64,000 bases of DNA from DASUPK01 sp963763955 (GCA_963763955.1 CAVXQP010000006.1:1-64000); one strand, 5' to 3'. Counted from the stretch's first letter, positions 23,300 through 31,722 are shown. Numbers and translations: made by a program. Notes: generated from the sequence alone by a model not told the origin.

Positions 23300-24364
23300 C
23301 TACGCCCTTCGCTCCGGAGTGGAGCGGCCTTGCGGTCGCTGCTCAGCCGTCCCCGAGGGCTCCTCGCGGAGGGCATCGCGCGTGGCGCCCGAGGCTGCGA
23401 GCAGCTCGCCGGTGCGCTCGACGGCCCGCTCGCGCACGGCGCGGTCGGCGAGCCTGACCGCGTTCGCGATCCCCTCCGGGGTGGAGCTTCCGTGCGCCAC
23501 CACCGCCACGCCGCGCAGGCCCAGCAGGATCGCCCCGCCGACGGAGTTCGGGTCCATGCTCTCGCGGAGACCGCCCAGCGCGGGTCGGAGCAGGAGCCCT
23601 CCGACCGAGGCCAGCGGGCCCGACCGGGCCGCGGCGCGGACCGCGTCGGCGACCGCCCTGGCGGTGCCCTCGAGGGTCTTCAGCGTGACATTGCCGGTGA
23701 ATCCATCGGTGACCACCACGTCGGCCTCAGCCGCGAGCAGGTCGCGCCCCTCGAGGTTGCCGATGAAGCGGATCCCCTCCGTCTCCGCCAGCGCCTCGTG
23801 CGCCTCGACGACCTCGGCCCGGCCCTTCTTCTGTTCCTCGCCGACCGAGAGCAGAGCCACGCGGGGGGTCTCCACCCCCAGGACCGCCGCCGAGAAGGCC
23901 GAGCCGAGAAACGCGAACTGGATCAGGTGCTGGGGGCGCACGTCGGTGTTGGCGCCGCAGTCCAGGAAGAGGAGGGGCGGGCCGCCCTCGCTGGGAACCG
24001 GGATCTGGACGGCGAGCGCCGGCCTGTGGACGCCCTGGGCGCGCTTCAGCGCGAACAGGGCCGCGGTCATCGTCGCGCCGGTGGACCCGGCGCTGACCAG
24101 CGAGCTGCACTCCCGCGCGGCGACCGCGGCCGCGGCGCGGACGACGGAAGCCTCCGGGGTCGAGCGGACGGCCGCGACGGGCTCGGACTCGTTGCCGATC
24201 CACTCGGTGGTCCACTCGAGTTCGACCCCGGCGGCGCTCGAGATGGAGCTCGGTCCGAAGACCCGGACGGGGATCCCGTCGGCCGCGGCGAGCCGCGCTC
24301 CCTCCGCAACGACCTCGGGACCGCCGTCGGTCCCGTAGCCATCGAGGGCGACGGGGACGGGCAC
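23300..24364 (-). CDS. plsX: Phosphate acyltransferase PlsX
   Basis: 354 residues. It converts acyl-ACP and phosphate to acyl-phosphate, feeding PlsY in phospholipid synthesis. Seen: MPVPVALDGYGTDGGPEVV, SLVSAGSTGATMTAALFALK, LFLDCGANTDVRPQHLIQFA, VALLSVGEEQKKGRAEV, VVVTDGFTGNVTLKTLEG and VGGAILLGLRGVAVVAHGSS. The usual D-x-M-G-G-D-x-A-P near the N-terminus is altered to LDGYGTDGGPE, so the opening loop is unusual. It abuts rpmF with one base between, and the partner acpP is downstream. Confidence 0.94.
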   Translation of the reverse strand: MPVPVALDGYGTDGGPEVVAEGARLAAADGIPVRVFGPSSISSAAGVELEWTTEWIGNESEPVAAVRSTPEASVVRAAAAVAARECSSLVSAGSTGATMTAALFALKRAQGVHRPALAVQIPVPSEGGPPLLFLDCGANTDVRPQHLIQFAFLGSAFSAAVLGVETPRVALLSVGEEQKKGRAEVVEAHEALAETEGIRFIGNLEGRDLLAAEADVVVTDGFTGNVTLKTLEGTARAVADAVRAAARSGPLASVGGLLLRPALGGLRESMDPNSVGGAILLGLRGVAVVAHGSSTPEGIANAVRLADRAVRERAVERTGELLAASGATRDALREEPSGTAEQRPQGRSTPERRA

Positions 24365-24365
24365 C

Positions 24366-24587
24366 TCAGTCCTGCGGTGAGGGCTGCTCAGGTTGCGCCG
24401 TGGGCTCGGAAACGTCGTGGCGGATCACCTCGCGCCCCGCGTACGTGCCACAGGTCGGGCAGACGCGGTGAGGCAGACGCGGGCTGTGGCAGCGGGGGCA
24501 CTCGTTCAGGCGCGGAGCGGAGACCTTGTGCTGCGCGCGCCGCTTGTCGCGCCGCGTTCTCGACTGTCTCTTCTTGGGGACCGCCAT
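24366..24587 (-). CDS. rpmF: Ribosomal protein L32 (zinc-ribbon form)
   Basis: 73 residues. MAVPKKRQSRTRRDKRRAQH is the invariant bL32 N-terminus. Two CxxC pairs (CPRC and CPTC) make the zinc ribbon, as in YGREVI-type L32. The Glu/Pro/Gln-rich tail after VIRHDV is longer than usual. It belongs to the yceD-rpmF-plsX unit, although a deleted threonine aldolase lies between yceD and rpmF. Confidence 0.95.
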   Translation of the reverse strand: MAVPKKRQSRTRRDKRRAQHKVSAPRLNECPRCHSPRLPHRVCPTCGTYAGREVIRHDVSEPTAQPEQPSPQD

Positions 24588-24629
24588 GAGGGCGGCATGG
24601 TAGCGGCCACCAGGCCGCTCCACTTCGAC

Positions 24630-25285
24630 TCATCTGGTGCGGGCGCCAGTGGCCGCGGCCTGATGGCGAAACCGAGCTACGGCCTCCAGGGCGCGGTCGA
24701 TCCCGGCGTCATCGACGTCGAGATGGGTCACGGCTCGCACGGTGCGCTCGTCCAGGGACCCCATGCGGACCCCCTCGGCCTCGAGCCGGCGGCAGAAATC
24801 GTCGGCGCCGGCGACGCCGAAGACCACGATGTTCGTCTCCACCAGCGAGGGATCGAGCTCGATCCCAGGAAGCCCGGCGAGGCCCTCCGCCAGGCGGCGG
24901 GCGCGCGCGTGATCGTCCCCGAGGCGCTCGCGTCCAGCGCCGCGCCGGTGAAGGTGCCCCGATCCCCGTCGAGCACCGTGAGCACGGCACCCGAGAGCAT
25001 CGCCGGCCCGCCCGCCTCATCTTCGATCGGATGCGCCCTCCTGCCCAGAAAGACCTCGTCGCCGCCTGGCCGCACATGCGCGCGGATCGCGATCTCGTTG
25101 CACATCGTCCCGGATGGCAGGAAGACGGCCGCCTCCTGGCCGAGGAGTGACGCCACGCGGCGCTCGATCTCGATCGTCGTCGGGTCCTCCCCACGTTGCT
25201 CGTCGCCGACCTCCGCCGAGGCGATCGCGGCGCGCATCGCCTCGCTCGGGCGGGTCTGGGTATCCGAATAGAGGTTGACCAGCAT
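24630..25285 (-). pseudogene. ltaE: Threonine aldolase with internal deletion
   Basis: Reads from ATG at 25285 as the N-terminal third of a low-specificity threonine aldolase: LYSDTQTRPSEAMRAAI, EVGDEQRGEDPTTIEIERRV, AVFLPSGTMCNEIAIRAH, GAVLTVLDGDRGTFTGAALD. It then jumps near 24930, in another frame, to the C-terminal domain (RLGDDHARARRLAEGLAGLP, then SLVETNIVVFG, ending at 24630). About 130 residues are missing, including the D-x-A-R and S-x-S-K-G-L segments with the PLP-binding lysine. The product cannot be active. The enzyme family splits threonine to glycine and acetaldehyde. The gene sits between yceD and rpmF, normally adjacent; since both edges are intact, the deletion lies wholly inside ltaE. 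Confidence 0.85.
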
Positions 25286-25300
25286 CGGTCGCGGCGACGC

Positions 25301-25821
25301 TCAGTCCAGTTTCAGGTCTCGCAGCTTCGCCATCCGCGGATCGCCGCCCGGGTCGTGGCGGTGCGCCTCGGGATCGGCGTCGTTGAGCGACTCGCCGCAG
25401 ACCGCGCAGAGACCCGCGCAATCGTCGCGGCAGAGGGGTTGCGAGGGAAAGGCGAGGACCAGGGCATCGCCTGCCCAGCGGTCAACGTCCAGGTTGCCCT
25501 CCATGACGTAGGGGCTGCGCAGCTCCTCGTCCGCAGTCCCTCCCTGATCGACCTCGCGCGCGTCGATCTCCAGATGGGTGGCGGCCTCCTCCAGGCAACG
25601 GACACACGGGCCGGTCAACTGGCTGGAGAACCGGAGCCGGAGCGCGTAGCCCGTGCTGGTCCGCGAGATGTCGAGGCGGGCCTCCCCCGGCCACCGGCGG
25701 GCGAATAGGTCTGGCCGCCGAGCTCGATCGGCTCGAGCCCGACTTCGAGATCGAGAGTGCGAGCTTGGCCGGACGACAGGGCCAGCCGCTCGAGATCGAC
25801 TTTTCCCCCTTCCGCATACAC
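25301..25821 (-). pseudogene. yceD: YceD/DUF177 family protein, single frameshift
   Basis: The N-terminal part (GTG at 25821: VYAEGGKVDLERLALSSGQA, IELGGQTY) and C-terminal part (SRTSTGYALRLRFSSQLTGP, CVRCLEEA, CRDDCAGLCAVCG) lie in different frames. Adding one T at the ATT run near 25705 fuses them into about 173 residues matching DUF177: a central C-x-R-C-L-E and a later four-cysteine C-x3-C-x2-L-C-x2-C-G. The family is linked to large-subunit rRNA (23S) accumulation and always precedes rpmF. Because a break in a conserved operon gene is unlikely, a sequencing error is a good alternative explanation. Confidence 0.8.
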
Positions 25822-25845
25822 TCGCTTCGAGGGTAGCGAGCGAAC

Positions 25846-26385
25846 GTGTGCGCGCAATTCCACTGGAACCCGGAGACCTACCTGGAGGAGATCCGGGGCG
25901 AGGTCCCGCGCTACGACGAGCTGCAGCAGGCGGCCATCGAAGCGATTCCGTTCGCCCCCGACCGGGTTCTGGAGCTCGGGATCGGGACCGGCGAGACCAC
26001 CCGGGTGCTGCTCGAGGCCTATCCGGAGGCGTGGGTGATCGGCCTCGACTCGGACCCCAACATGGTCTACCGGCTGCGGGAGGAGTACGACGATGTCCAG
26101 CTCGCCCGGATGGAGGACCCGCTGCCCGACGGACCGTGGGACCTCGTCATCTCGGTGCTCTCCGTCCACCATCTGCAAGACGACGCCAAGCAGACACTGT
26201 TCCGCCGCGTCCGTGAGCAGTCTCGGGCGCTCGTGATCGGCGACGTGGTCAAGGCCGAACAGCAGGTGACCCCGATCGAGGCGGGCTTCGACTTCCCCGA
26301 CACCGCCGAGCAGCTCGCGGAGTGGTCGGGTGGCGAGATCACCTGGACCGCAGACGACCTGGCGGTCGTCCGAGCTGTCTACTGA
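25846..26385 (+). CDS. Class I SAM-dependent methyltransferase
   Basis: 179 residues with a GTG start, divergent from yceD with a 24 bp gap. Rossmann motif I is VLELGIGTGETTRVLLEAYP, motif II VIGLDSDPNMV, motif III/IV WDLVISVLSVHHLQ. The substrate is unknown; the sequence resembles small cytosolic methyltransferases of the Methyltransf_25 type. The C-terminus (EQLAEWSGGEITWTADDLAV) matches those acting near acyl or tRNA substrates, but not specifically. An enoyl-CoA hydratase gene begins 11 bp after the stop behind a good ribosome site, so they are cotranscribed. Confidence 0.85.
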   Translation: MCAQFHWNPETYLEEIRGEVPRYDELQQAAIEAIPFAPDRVLELGIGTGETTRVLLEAYPEAWVIGLDSDPNMVYRLREEYDDVQLARMEDPLPDGPWDLVISVLSVHHLQDDAKQTLFRRVREQSRALVIGDVVKAEQQVTPIEAGFDFPDTAEQLAEWSGGEITWTADDLAVVRAVY

Positions 26386-26396
26386 AAGGAGCAGCG

Positions 26397-27248
26397 ATGC
26401 ACCACAACCCTGAGCGGCCGGGGCCGCCACCCTCGGCCGACGAGGGCGTCGTCCTCTACGAGAAGCGCGACCGGATCGCGTATGTGACCATCAACCGCCC
26501 CGACGCGCGCAACGCCGTCAGTCCCGAGGTTCACCGGCTGATGATCGCCGCCTGGGCCGACTTCGCCGAGGACGACTCCGTGGATGTCGCGATCCTCACC
26601 GGCGCCGGCGACGCCTTCTGCGCGGGCGCGGACCTGAAGGAGTACATCCCGCCGATCATCCGCGACAGCGACGCCACCGACATCCGCGCAATCGCGGAGC
26701 TCGGCCTCAACGGGTTCACCCGCGGCATGCACCGGATCTACAAGCCGATCGTCGGCGCCATCAACGGCTGGGCGCTGGCCGGCGGGCTGGAGACCGCGCT
26801 CGCCTGCGACATCCGGATCGCCTCGGAGCGCGCGATGTTCGGCTCCTTCGAGGCGCGACGGGGGTTCCACCACGGGGACGGCGGGATCGTTCGCCTGGTC
26901 AACACCTGCGGCACCGGCATCGCGCTGGAGATGCTGCTCACCGCCGAGCCGATCGATGCTCAGCGAGCCCTGCAGTGCAACCTGGTCTCGAAGGTCGTCC
27001 CCCATGAGCGGCTGATGGAGGAGGCGGAGACGGTTGCCCGCCAGATCCTCCGGAACTCCCAGCGCGCCGTTCGCTCCGCCAAGCAGACGATCCTCGACAC
27101 CGTCGGCAAGACCCTCGACGAGCAGCTCCGCAACGAGGCGTGGAACGCGTACAGCTGCGCCGACCCCGACGAGACGATGGCCCTCCTCGGCCGCTTCTAC
27201 CAGAAGACCGACGCCGGCCGGGCCGGCGAGCACGAGACCGGGCTGTGA
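26397..27248 (+). CDS. Enoyl-CoA hydratase/isomerase family protein
   Basis: 283 residues from the ATG at 26397, preceded by AAAGGAG. Crotonase-fold motifs: YVTINRPDARNAVSPEVHRL, LTGAGDAFCAGADLKEY (oxyanion hole), PIVGAINGWALAGGLETALA (second oxyanion Gly), CDIRIASERAMFGSFEARRG (region of the catalytic Glu). Members hydrate or isomerise enoyl-CoAs. The usual R-G-L-x-P is RRGFHHGDGGIVRLV, so the precise reaction is open. It is followed 12 bp later by an SDR, fitting a short acyl-CoA degradation or steroid-type module. Confidence 0.88.
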   Translation: MHHNPERPGPPPSADEGVVLYEKRDRIAYVTINRPDARNAVSPEVHRLMIAAWADFAEDDSVDVAILTGAGDAFCAGADLKEYIPPIIRDSDATDIRAIAELGLNGFTRGMHRIYKPIVGAINGWALAGGLETALACDIRIASERAMFGSFEARRGFHHGDGGIVRLVNTCGTGIALEMLLTAEPIDAQRALQCNLVSKVVPHERLMEEAETVARQILRNSQRAVRSAKQTILDTVGKTLDEQLRNEAWNAYSCADPDETMALLGRFYQKTDAGRAGEHETGL

Positions 27249-27260
27249 CATCCCTCGGCG

Positions 27261-27953
27261 ATGGCACGTAGGGCTCTCGTCACAGGGGCGTCCCGCGGGA
27301 TAGGCGCCGCTATCGCCGAGCGCCTGCGCGACGACGGGCTCGAGGTGACCACCCTCGACCGCGACGAGGGGTCCGACCTGCAGCTCGACCTGAGCTCGGA
27401 CGAGCTCCCCGACCTGACCGGGATCGACGTCTGCGTCTCGAACGCGGCGATCACGGACACGATCGCACCGGCCCACCACATGAGCCCGGAGCAGTGGTCC
27501 CGCGACATCGACGTCAACCTGACCGGCGCCTTTCGCGCGGTCCAGGCCTGCCTCCCCGGGATGCGCGAGCGACGCTGGGGAAGGATCGTCGCCATCTCCT
27601 CAGGCGCCGCCAAGACGGGGCTCCGCGGCCAGGTCGCCTATTCCGCCTCCAAGGCGGGGCTGCTCGGAATGGTGAAAACGCTCGCCGCGGAGAACGCCCA
27701 CCGCGGCATCACGGCCAACGCCGTGCTGCCGGGGATGGTGGAAACCGAGAAGGTGAGGGCGATGCCGGACGAGATCCTCGAGCGCCTGATGCCGCTGCTC
27801 CCCTCGGGCCGCATGGTCGAACCGGCCGAGATCGCGGGCGCCGTGTCCTACCTCTGCTCGGAGCAGGCCGCCCAGGTGACGGGCCAGGAGATCGCGGTCG
27901 ACGGTGGCGCTGGTCTCAACACCTTCACCCTCGGCTCCGAGGGCCGGGACTAG
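27261..27953 (+). CDS. Short-chain dehydrogenase/reductase (3-oxoacyl-ACP reductase-like)
   Basis: 230 residues, classical SDR. The cofactor loop is VTGASRGIGAAIAERL (TGxxxGxG), with CVSNAAITD (NNAG-equivalent as SNAA). The catalytic Ser lies in VAISSGAAKTG and Tyr-x-x-x-Lys in VAYSASKAGLLGM. Then come NAVLPGMVETEKV and the C-terminal GQEIAVDGGAGL. Asp in TLDRDEG after strand 2 suggests NAD preference. It is probably coexpressed with the enoyl-CoA hydratase. Its TAG stop shares the palindrome CTAG with the stop of the convergent gene at 27950. Confidence 0.9.
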   Translation: MARRALVTGASRGIGAAIAERLRDDGLEVTTLDRDEGSDLQLDLSSDELPDLTGIDVCVSNAAITDTIAPAHHMSPEQWSRDIDVNLTGAFRAVQACLPGMRERRWGRIVAISSGAAKTGLRGQVAYSASKAGLLGMVKTLAAENAHRGITANAVLPGMVETEKVRAMPDEILERLMPLLPSGRMVEPAEIAGAVSYLCSEQAAQVTGQEIAVDGGAGLNTFTLGSEGRD

Positions 27954-28657
27954 TCGGGCAGGCTTCGCTCCCGCCCGTAGCGCTCCCAGTGGCGCTCCGG
28001 GATGTCCGCCGGGTCCTTGTACCAGTGCCAGACGCAGGGGTCGCGGTCGAAGTCCTCGGGCGGCTCGGAGGGATAGACCGGGTATCCGATCCAGTTGATC
28101 GGTCCCAGCTCGTTCATGAAGGCGCAGTGGGTGCAGTAGAGGGGAAACCCCTCGCGCCCGTAGCTCCAGTCGTGCGCCGAGTCGGTGACGCCCCAGCCGT
28201 CGGGGCCATAGCGGCCGTTGCGCCAGAGCCGCTGGCCGGAGCCACACGGGTTCATGGTGAAGGTGAGCTTTTCGTCGTCCTCGTCGATCTCGAATGCGCC
28301 GGGATTCGGGCCGACCCCACCGGTCGAGTGCCCGCGCCATGTGGCGGCCAGCGCCTGCGCGATCGCCTTGCGGTCGGCAGCGTCGATCTTCTCGACGCTC
28401 TGCTTCCAGCTGCGCTCGAGGCTCCACTCCCACGCCTCGCGCACGCCCTCGTCCCCGAGCTTCTCCTTGACGAACGAGATCAGCCCGGCCATGCCGTCCA
28501 CCAGCATGTCGTGCATGAACTGGGATTCGTGCTTCTCGCGTTCGCAGAGGCCCTTCGCCTCCTCGAGATTGCCGCGGTCGATCGCCTCGGTCGCGCGGTC
28601 CATCGTCGGACGCGACATCTCTCGCAGCTCTTGCTCGGAGAACCACCTCTCGGACAT
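27950..28657 (-). CDS. Conserved hypothetical protein (235 aa) with paired cysteines
   Basis: No characterised family recognised. The N-terminal half is helical and charged (WFSEQELREMSRPTMDRATE, AIDRGNLEEAKGLCEREKHE). The C-terminal half contains TFTMNPCGSGQRLWRNGRYG, WSYGREGFPLYCTHCAFMNE and DPCVWHWYKDPADIP. The Cys/His pattern (PCGSG, C-x-x-H-C, C-x-W-H-W) suggests metal or cofactor binding. The helical part resembles domains seen in L-2-amino-thiazoline-type hydrolase proteins, but this is weak. The ATG start has an upstream AAGGAAGGAG. It faces the SDR and is followed by neither a terminator nor a gap. Confidence 0.75.
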   Translation of the reverse strand: MSERWFSEQELREMSRPTMDRATEAIDRGNLEEAKGLCEREKHESQFMHDMLVDGMAGLISFVKEKLGDEGVREAWEWSLERSWKQSVEKIDAADRKAIAQALAATWRGHSTGGVGPNPGAFEIDEDDEKLTFTMNPCGSGQRLWRNGRYGPDGWGVTDSAHDWSYGREGFPLYCTHCAFMNELGPINWIGYPVYPSEPPEDFDRDPCVWHWYKDPADIPERHWERYGRERSLPD

Positions 28658-28687
28658 GACCGCTCCTTCCTTCGTGAGGGTCGAACC

Positions 28688-29050
28688 CTATTTGTCTCCT
28701 TCCGAGTAGCCAGGGCGAGCGAGCTCCAGCTTCCGCCTGACGTGCTCCTCCAGTCGAGGAGCTAGCTCGTCGATGTGGTCGTCCAGCTCACCTGCCCGCA
28801 ACCGCCGGGAGAGCTCGACAGCGGCGCCGTGGACGTCGTCGACCTTCTCGCCGAGCAGCTCATTGAAGAGGGCCAGGTCCTCCCGATCCGGCTCCTCCCC
28901 CGCCCGGATCTCCCGCGCCACAACCGCACAGACGTTGGCCGCGACCAGCACCTTGAAGCGCTGCTCGCGTGGCACCTCCGGCCGCAGCTCGCCGAACAGG
29001 TACTCGGCGACAGATTCGAGCAGCTCCGGTGCCGTGGGCCTGTCCTGCAT
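28688..29050 (-). CDS. DUF6285 domain protein
   Basis: 120 residues, all helical and acidic: MQDRPTAPELLESVAEYLFG, LRPEVPREQRFKVLVAANVC, AVVAREI. This is the DUF6285 pattern. Such proteins are typically encoded directly behind an aminoglycoside-phosphotransferase-like kinase in actinobacterial acyl-CoA clusters, exactly as here: its ATG overlaps the kinase stop (TGATG). The role is unknown, possibly a partner subunit of the kinase. Confidence 0.85.
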   Translation of the reverse strand: MQDRPTAPELLESVAEYLFGELRPEVPREQRFKVLVAANVCAVVAREIRAGEEPDREDLALFNELLGEKVDDVHGAAVELSRRLRAGELDDHIDELAPRLEEHVRRKLELARPGYSEGDK

Positions 29051-30021
29051 CACGAGATCAACTCCAGCAGGTCCCACTCCGGCTCGGCGATGCGGCGGCC
29101 GAGCGAGGCCAGTTCGTGGCTGCGGCGCACTCCGTTCAGGTGGTCGTGCGCCTGGCGGGCGCAGATGACCGCCCACTTGACGTTGCCGAAGGCCTCCCAG
29201 TAGCGAATCCGGTCGCGGTCCACGCTCGCGCCCCCCGCTGACTCGTAGGCGGAGATGAACTCGTCCAGACCGCCTACGCCGGCAACCGGGCGGTCGTCGT
29301 TGCCAAAGCGCCAGGAGCGGATGCAGAGCCAGCCGATGTCCTCGGCCGGATCGCCGAGGTGGGCGAGCTCCCAGTCGATCACCGCCGCCAGGCCGTCCTC
29401 GTCCACGATGAAGTTGCCGAGGCGGAAGTCACCGTGGACGAGTCGCGGCTCGGCCGGCCCGGGAGAATTGGCGCGCAGCCAGCGCAGCCCCAGTTCGACC
29501 GCGGGCAGCGGCTCGCCGATTTCGTCCAGCTGGCGCTCCCACTCTTCGATCTGGGCGAGGGCCGGGTCGCCTTCGACCGCAGGCAGCAACGCACCTACTT
29601 CCGAAACCGGCAGTGAATGGATCCGGGCGAGTGCGTCGCCGAGCTGGGCAGTGAGGCGCGCACGGGCTTGCTCGAACTCGGGCTTGCGCAGGATGCGGGG
29701 GGCGACTGAGGTCCCTTCGACGAAGGCCATCAGCATGCCTGCGGACCCGAAGCGGCCGCCGCGTGGCTCGGACAAGACCGGCTGGGGAACGGGGACGCCG
29801 GCCTCATGCGCCTGCGTAATCAGCGCGAACTCGTCCTCGATCGGCACCAGCGACACGGAGCCCTCCGGGTCGCGGCGGAGGACCCACCGGGACTCGTCGC
29901 CCTCAACCAACCAGGTCTCCCGCGAGGCCCCGCCGGGGATCGGCTTGAGGACGAGATCACCCGGGTCGGAGCCGCGCTCAGCAAGGACGTTGCGGACGTT
30001 TAGTGCCAGCGAGTCGGGCAA
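29050..30021 (-). CDS. Aminoglycoside phosphotransferase (APH)-family kinase
   Basis: 323 residues. Motifs: GGASRETWLVEGDESRWVLR (ATP-binding loop and Lys region as VLRRDP), RLVHGDFRLGNFIVDEDGLA (catalytic HGDF-x-x-x-N) and AVIDWELAHLGDPAEDIGWL (D-x-E metal site). These match the APH/ACAD10-type phosphotransferases often found with acyl-CoA dehydrogenases and DUF6285. The substrate is probably a small alcohol or hydroxyacyl compound rather than an antibiotic; that is inference from context. It is coupled to the DUF6285 gene. Confidence 0.9.
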   Translation of the reverse strand: MPDSLALNVRNVLAERGSDPGDLVLKPIPGGASRETWLVEGDESRWVLRRDPEGSVSLVPIEDEFALITQAHEAGVPVPQPVLSEPRGGRFGSAGMLMAFVEGTSVAPRILRKPEFEQARARLTAQLGDALARIHSLPVSEVGALLPAVEGDPALAQIEEWERQLDEIGEPLPAVELGLRWLRANSPGPAEPRLVHGDFRLGNFIVDEDGLAAVIDWELAHLGDPAEDIGWLCIRSWRFGNDDRPVAGVGGLDEFISAYESAGGASVDRDRIRYWEAFGNVKWAVICARQAHDHLNGVRRSHELASLGRRIAEPEWDLLELIS

Positions 30022-30095
30022 CCGACAGGAAGCCTAATCGGGCGTTCGTGTCGCTTTCCTTCCGCACGTGCGGAAGAAAGGCGCCAATTGGCCGG

Positions 30096-30563
30096 CTAAC
30101 CGATCTCGGACGGCTCGCGCTCGCGGCCCTGAAGCCGGTCGCGGCCGCGCTGCACGGCCTGCAGGAACTTCTGGAGGTTGACCTCGAGGGTCGAGAGGAT
30201 GTCGTCCGCGTAGTCCTCGGCACCGAGGCGGATCTCCCGCTCGCGCTCGCGGGCCTCTTCGACGATCTCCTCTGCGGCGCGCTCGGCCTGGCGGGTGATC
30301 TCCTCGTTCGCGACGAGGCGGGCCTGCTGCTCGCGGGCCTCCTTGACGATCCGCTCGGCCTCGCGCTTCGCCTCGGCGAGCATCTCCTGGCGCTCCTTGA
30401 CGATCCAGCGGGCCTGCTTGATCTCCTCGGGGATCGTGGCGCGCATCTGATCGAGGAGGTCATAGATCTCCTCGCGATCGACGCGCACCTGATCCGTGAG
30501 CGGCACGGGCCGCGCGTTGTGGACCAGGTCGTCCAGCTTGTCGATGAGTACTAGAACGTCCAT
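30096..30563 (-). CDS. DivIVA-like coiled-coil protein (Rv2927c type)
   Basis: 155 residues. The N-terminus DVLVLIDKLDDLVHNARPVP followed by REEIYDLLDQMRATIPEEIK and a long charged coiled coil matches the conserved actinobacterial protein next to coaD (Rv2927c in M. tuberculosis), distantly related to DivIVA and ATP-synthase b-type coils. Members are thought to act in envelope or cell-division scaffolding; no enzymatic motif is present. It lies between coaD and yceD in most actinobacteria; here a 4.5 kb insertion separates it from yceD. The sequence 10 bases upstream (GCGTAAGCTTTAGCGAC on the minus strand) is nearly the same as one before acpP. Confidence 0.85.
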   Translation of the reverse strand: MDVLVLIDKLDDLVHNARPVPLTDQVRVDREEIYDLLDQMRATIPEEIKQARWIVKERQEMLAEAKREAERIVKEAREQQARLVANEEITRQAERAAEEIVEEAREREREIRLGAEDYADDILSTLEVNLQKFLQAVQRGRDRLQGREREPSEIG

Positions 30564-30664
30564 CTGCGGTCGCTAAAGCTTACGCATCGGGCCATTCGAC
30601 CGGTTCCGGGTTGCCTTTCTGCGCCGTCTTGCAACCTCCTGCCCATCCTCCAGGCATGCCGGAT

Positions 30665-31165
30665 CTACCGGGCGAGCCGTTCCGCAAGGGCTTTTGCAAC
30701 CGGCGCCGGGACCAGATCGCCGACGTCGCCGCCGAAGGTTGCGATCTCCTTCACCCCGGTCGAGGAGAGAAAGCTGTAGTTGGCGGAGGCGAAGATGTAC
30801 ATGCTCTCGATGTCCGAGGCGAGCTTCCGGTTCAGCTGGTTCATCTCGAATTCGTACTCGAAGTCGGAGATCGCTCGCAGCCCCTTGACGATCGCGATTG
30901 CGCGATTCTCACGAGCGAACTCGACCAGCAGGTTGGACATGACGCCCACCTCGACGTTCTCCAGGTCGGCTGTGGCGTCCTCGATGAACTTCTTGCGCTC
31001 CTCCGCGGTGAACAGCGTCTTCTCCTTGCGGACCGGGTTGTTGACGACACCCACGACCACCTTGTCGAACACCCTGGCGGCACGCGAGATCACGTCGAGG
31101 TGTCCGTTGGTGACCGGGTCGTAGCTGCCCGGGCAGACCGCCACGCGGGGCTGATCAGCGCTCAC
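30665..31165 (-). CDS. coaD: Phosphopantetheine adenylyltransferase
   Basis: 166 residues, full length. The nucleotidyl-transferase motif is VCPGSYDPVTNGHLDVISRA (T/H-x-G-H). Then come VVVGVVNNPVRKEKTLFTAE, IVKGLRAISDFEYEFEMNQL (substrate-binding) and FLSSTGVKEIATFGGDV (I-S-S-T-x-[IV]-[RK]-E). It makes dephospho-CoA in CoA synthesis. The ATG overlaps the rsmD stop by four bases. Operon recG-rsmD-coaD. Confidence 0.96.
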   Translation of the reverse strand: MSADQPRVAVCPGSYDPVTNGHLDVISRAARVFDKVVVGVVNNPVRKEKTLFTAEERKKFIEDATADLENVEVGVMSNLLVEFARENRAIAIVKGLRAISDFEYEFEMNQLNRKLASDIESMYIFASANYSFLSSTGVKEIATFGGDVGDLVPAPVAKALAERLAR

Positions 31166-31722
31166 TGCCCGTCACCGTAGATCCGGACGAGCGTGTCGCC
31201 GTATTCGCGTTCTTTGATCAGATCCATGGAAAGAGACAGAGGATCGCGGGTGCTTGTCTCGACCACCACCCTGCCCCCGTCTCTCACCGAGTCCGGGAGT
31301 AGGTGATCGAGTCCTCTGACCAGATCGGCGGCGAGTGTATACGGCGGATCACAGAGGACCACCTCGTAGCGGGCCTGCGGCTCCATGAACGGCTGGGACC
31401 GAAGGAAGGCATTGACGTCGGACTTGATGACCCGCCGGCTCCACCCACTGTCCGGGTGGCTGACACCGAGGTCCTCCAGGTTTCGGGTGACGGCTGCAGT
31501 CTTCTCGTCCACGAAGACCGCCTCGCTCGCCCCACGAGAAAGCGCCTCGATGCCAAGGGCCCCGCTGCCGCAGAAGAGATCGAGCACCCGGGCTCCGTCA
31601 ACGCTGCCGAGCATCGAGAAGATCGCCTCGCGCACCCGGCCCGTCGTCGGGCGGACGCCCGCCTTCGGCACGTAGAGCTTCCGGCCGCGCAGCTCTCCGC
31701 CGGTGATCCGGATCTCCGCCAC
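31162..31722 (-). CDS. rsmD: 16S rRNA (guanine966-N2)-methyltransferase RsmD
   Basis: 186 residues. Conserved: EIRITGGELRGRKLYVPKAG, RPTTGRVREAIFSML, VLDLFCGSGALGIEALSRGA (SAM-binding), EAVFVDEKTAAVTRNL and VVLCDPPYTL (the N-methyltransferase DPPY catalytic motif). It modifies G966 of 16S rRNA. It follows recG by nine bases and overlaps coaD. Confidence 0.95.
   Translation of the reverse strand: MAEIRITGGELRGRKLYVPKAGVRPTTGRVREAIFSMLGSVDGARVLDLFCGSGALGIEALSRGASEAVFVDEKTAAVTRNLEDLGVSHPDSGWSRRVIKSDVNAFLRSQPFMEPQARYEVVLCDPPYTLAADLVRGLDHLLPDSVRDGGRVVVETSTRDPLSLSMDLIKEREYGDTLVRIYGDGQ

Noticed and set aside
29050..30021. Aminoglycoside resistance gene.
   Set aside because: The APH fold is shared with metabolic kinases, and the DUF6285 partner and acyl-CoA neighbours point away from antibiotics.
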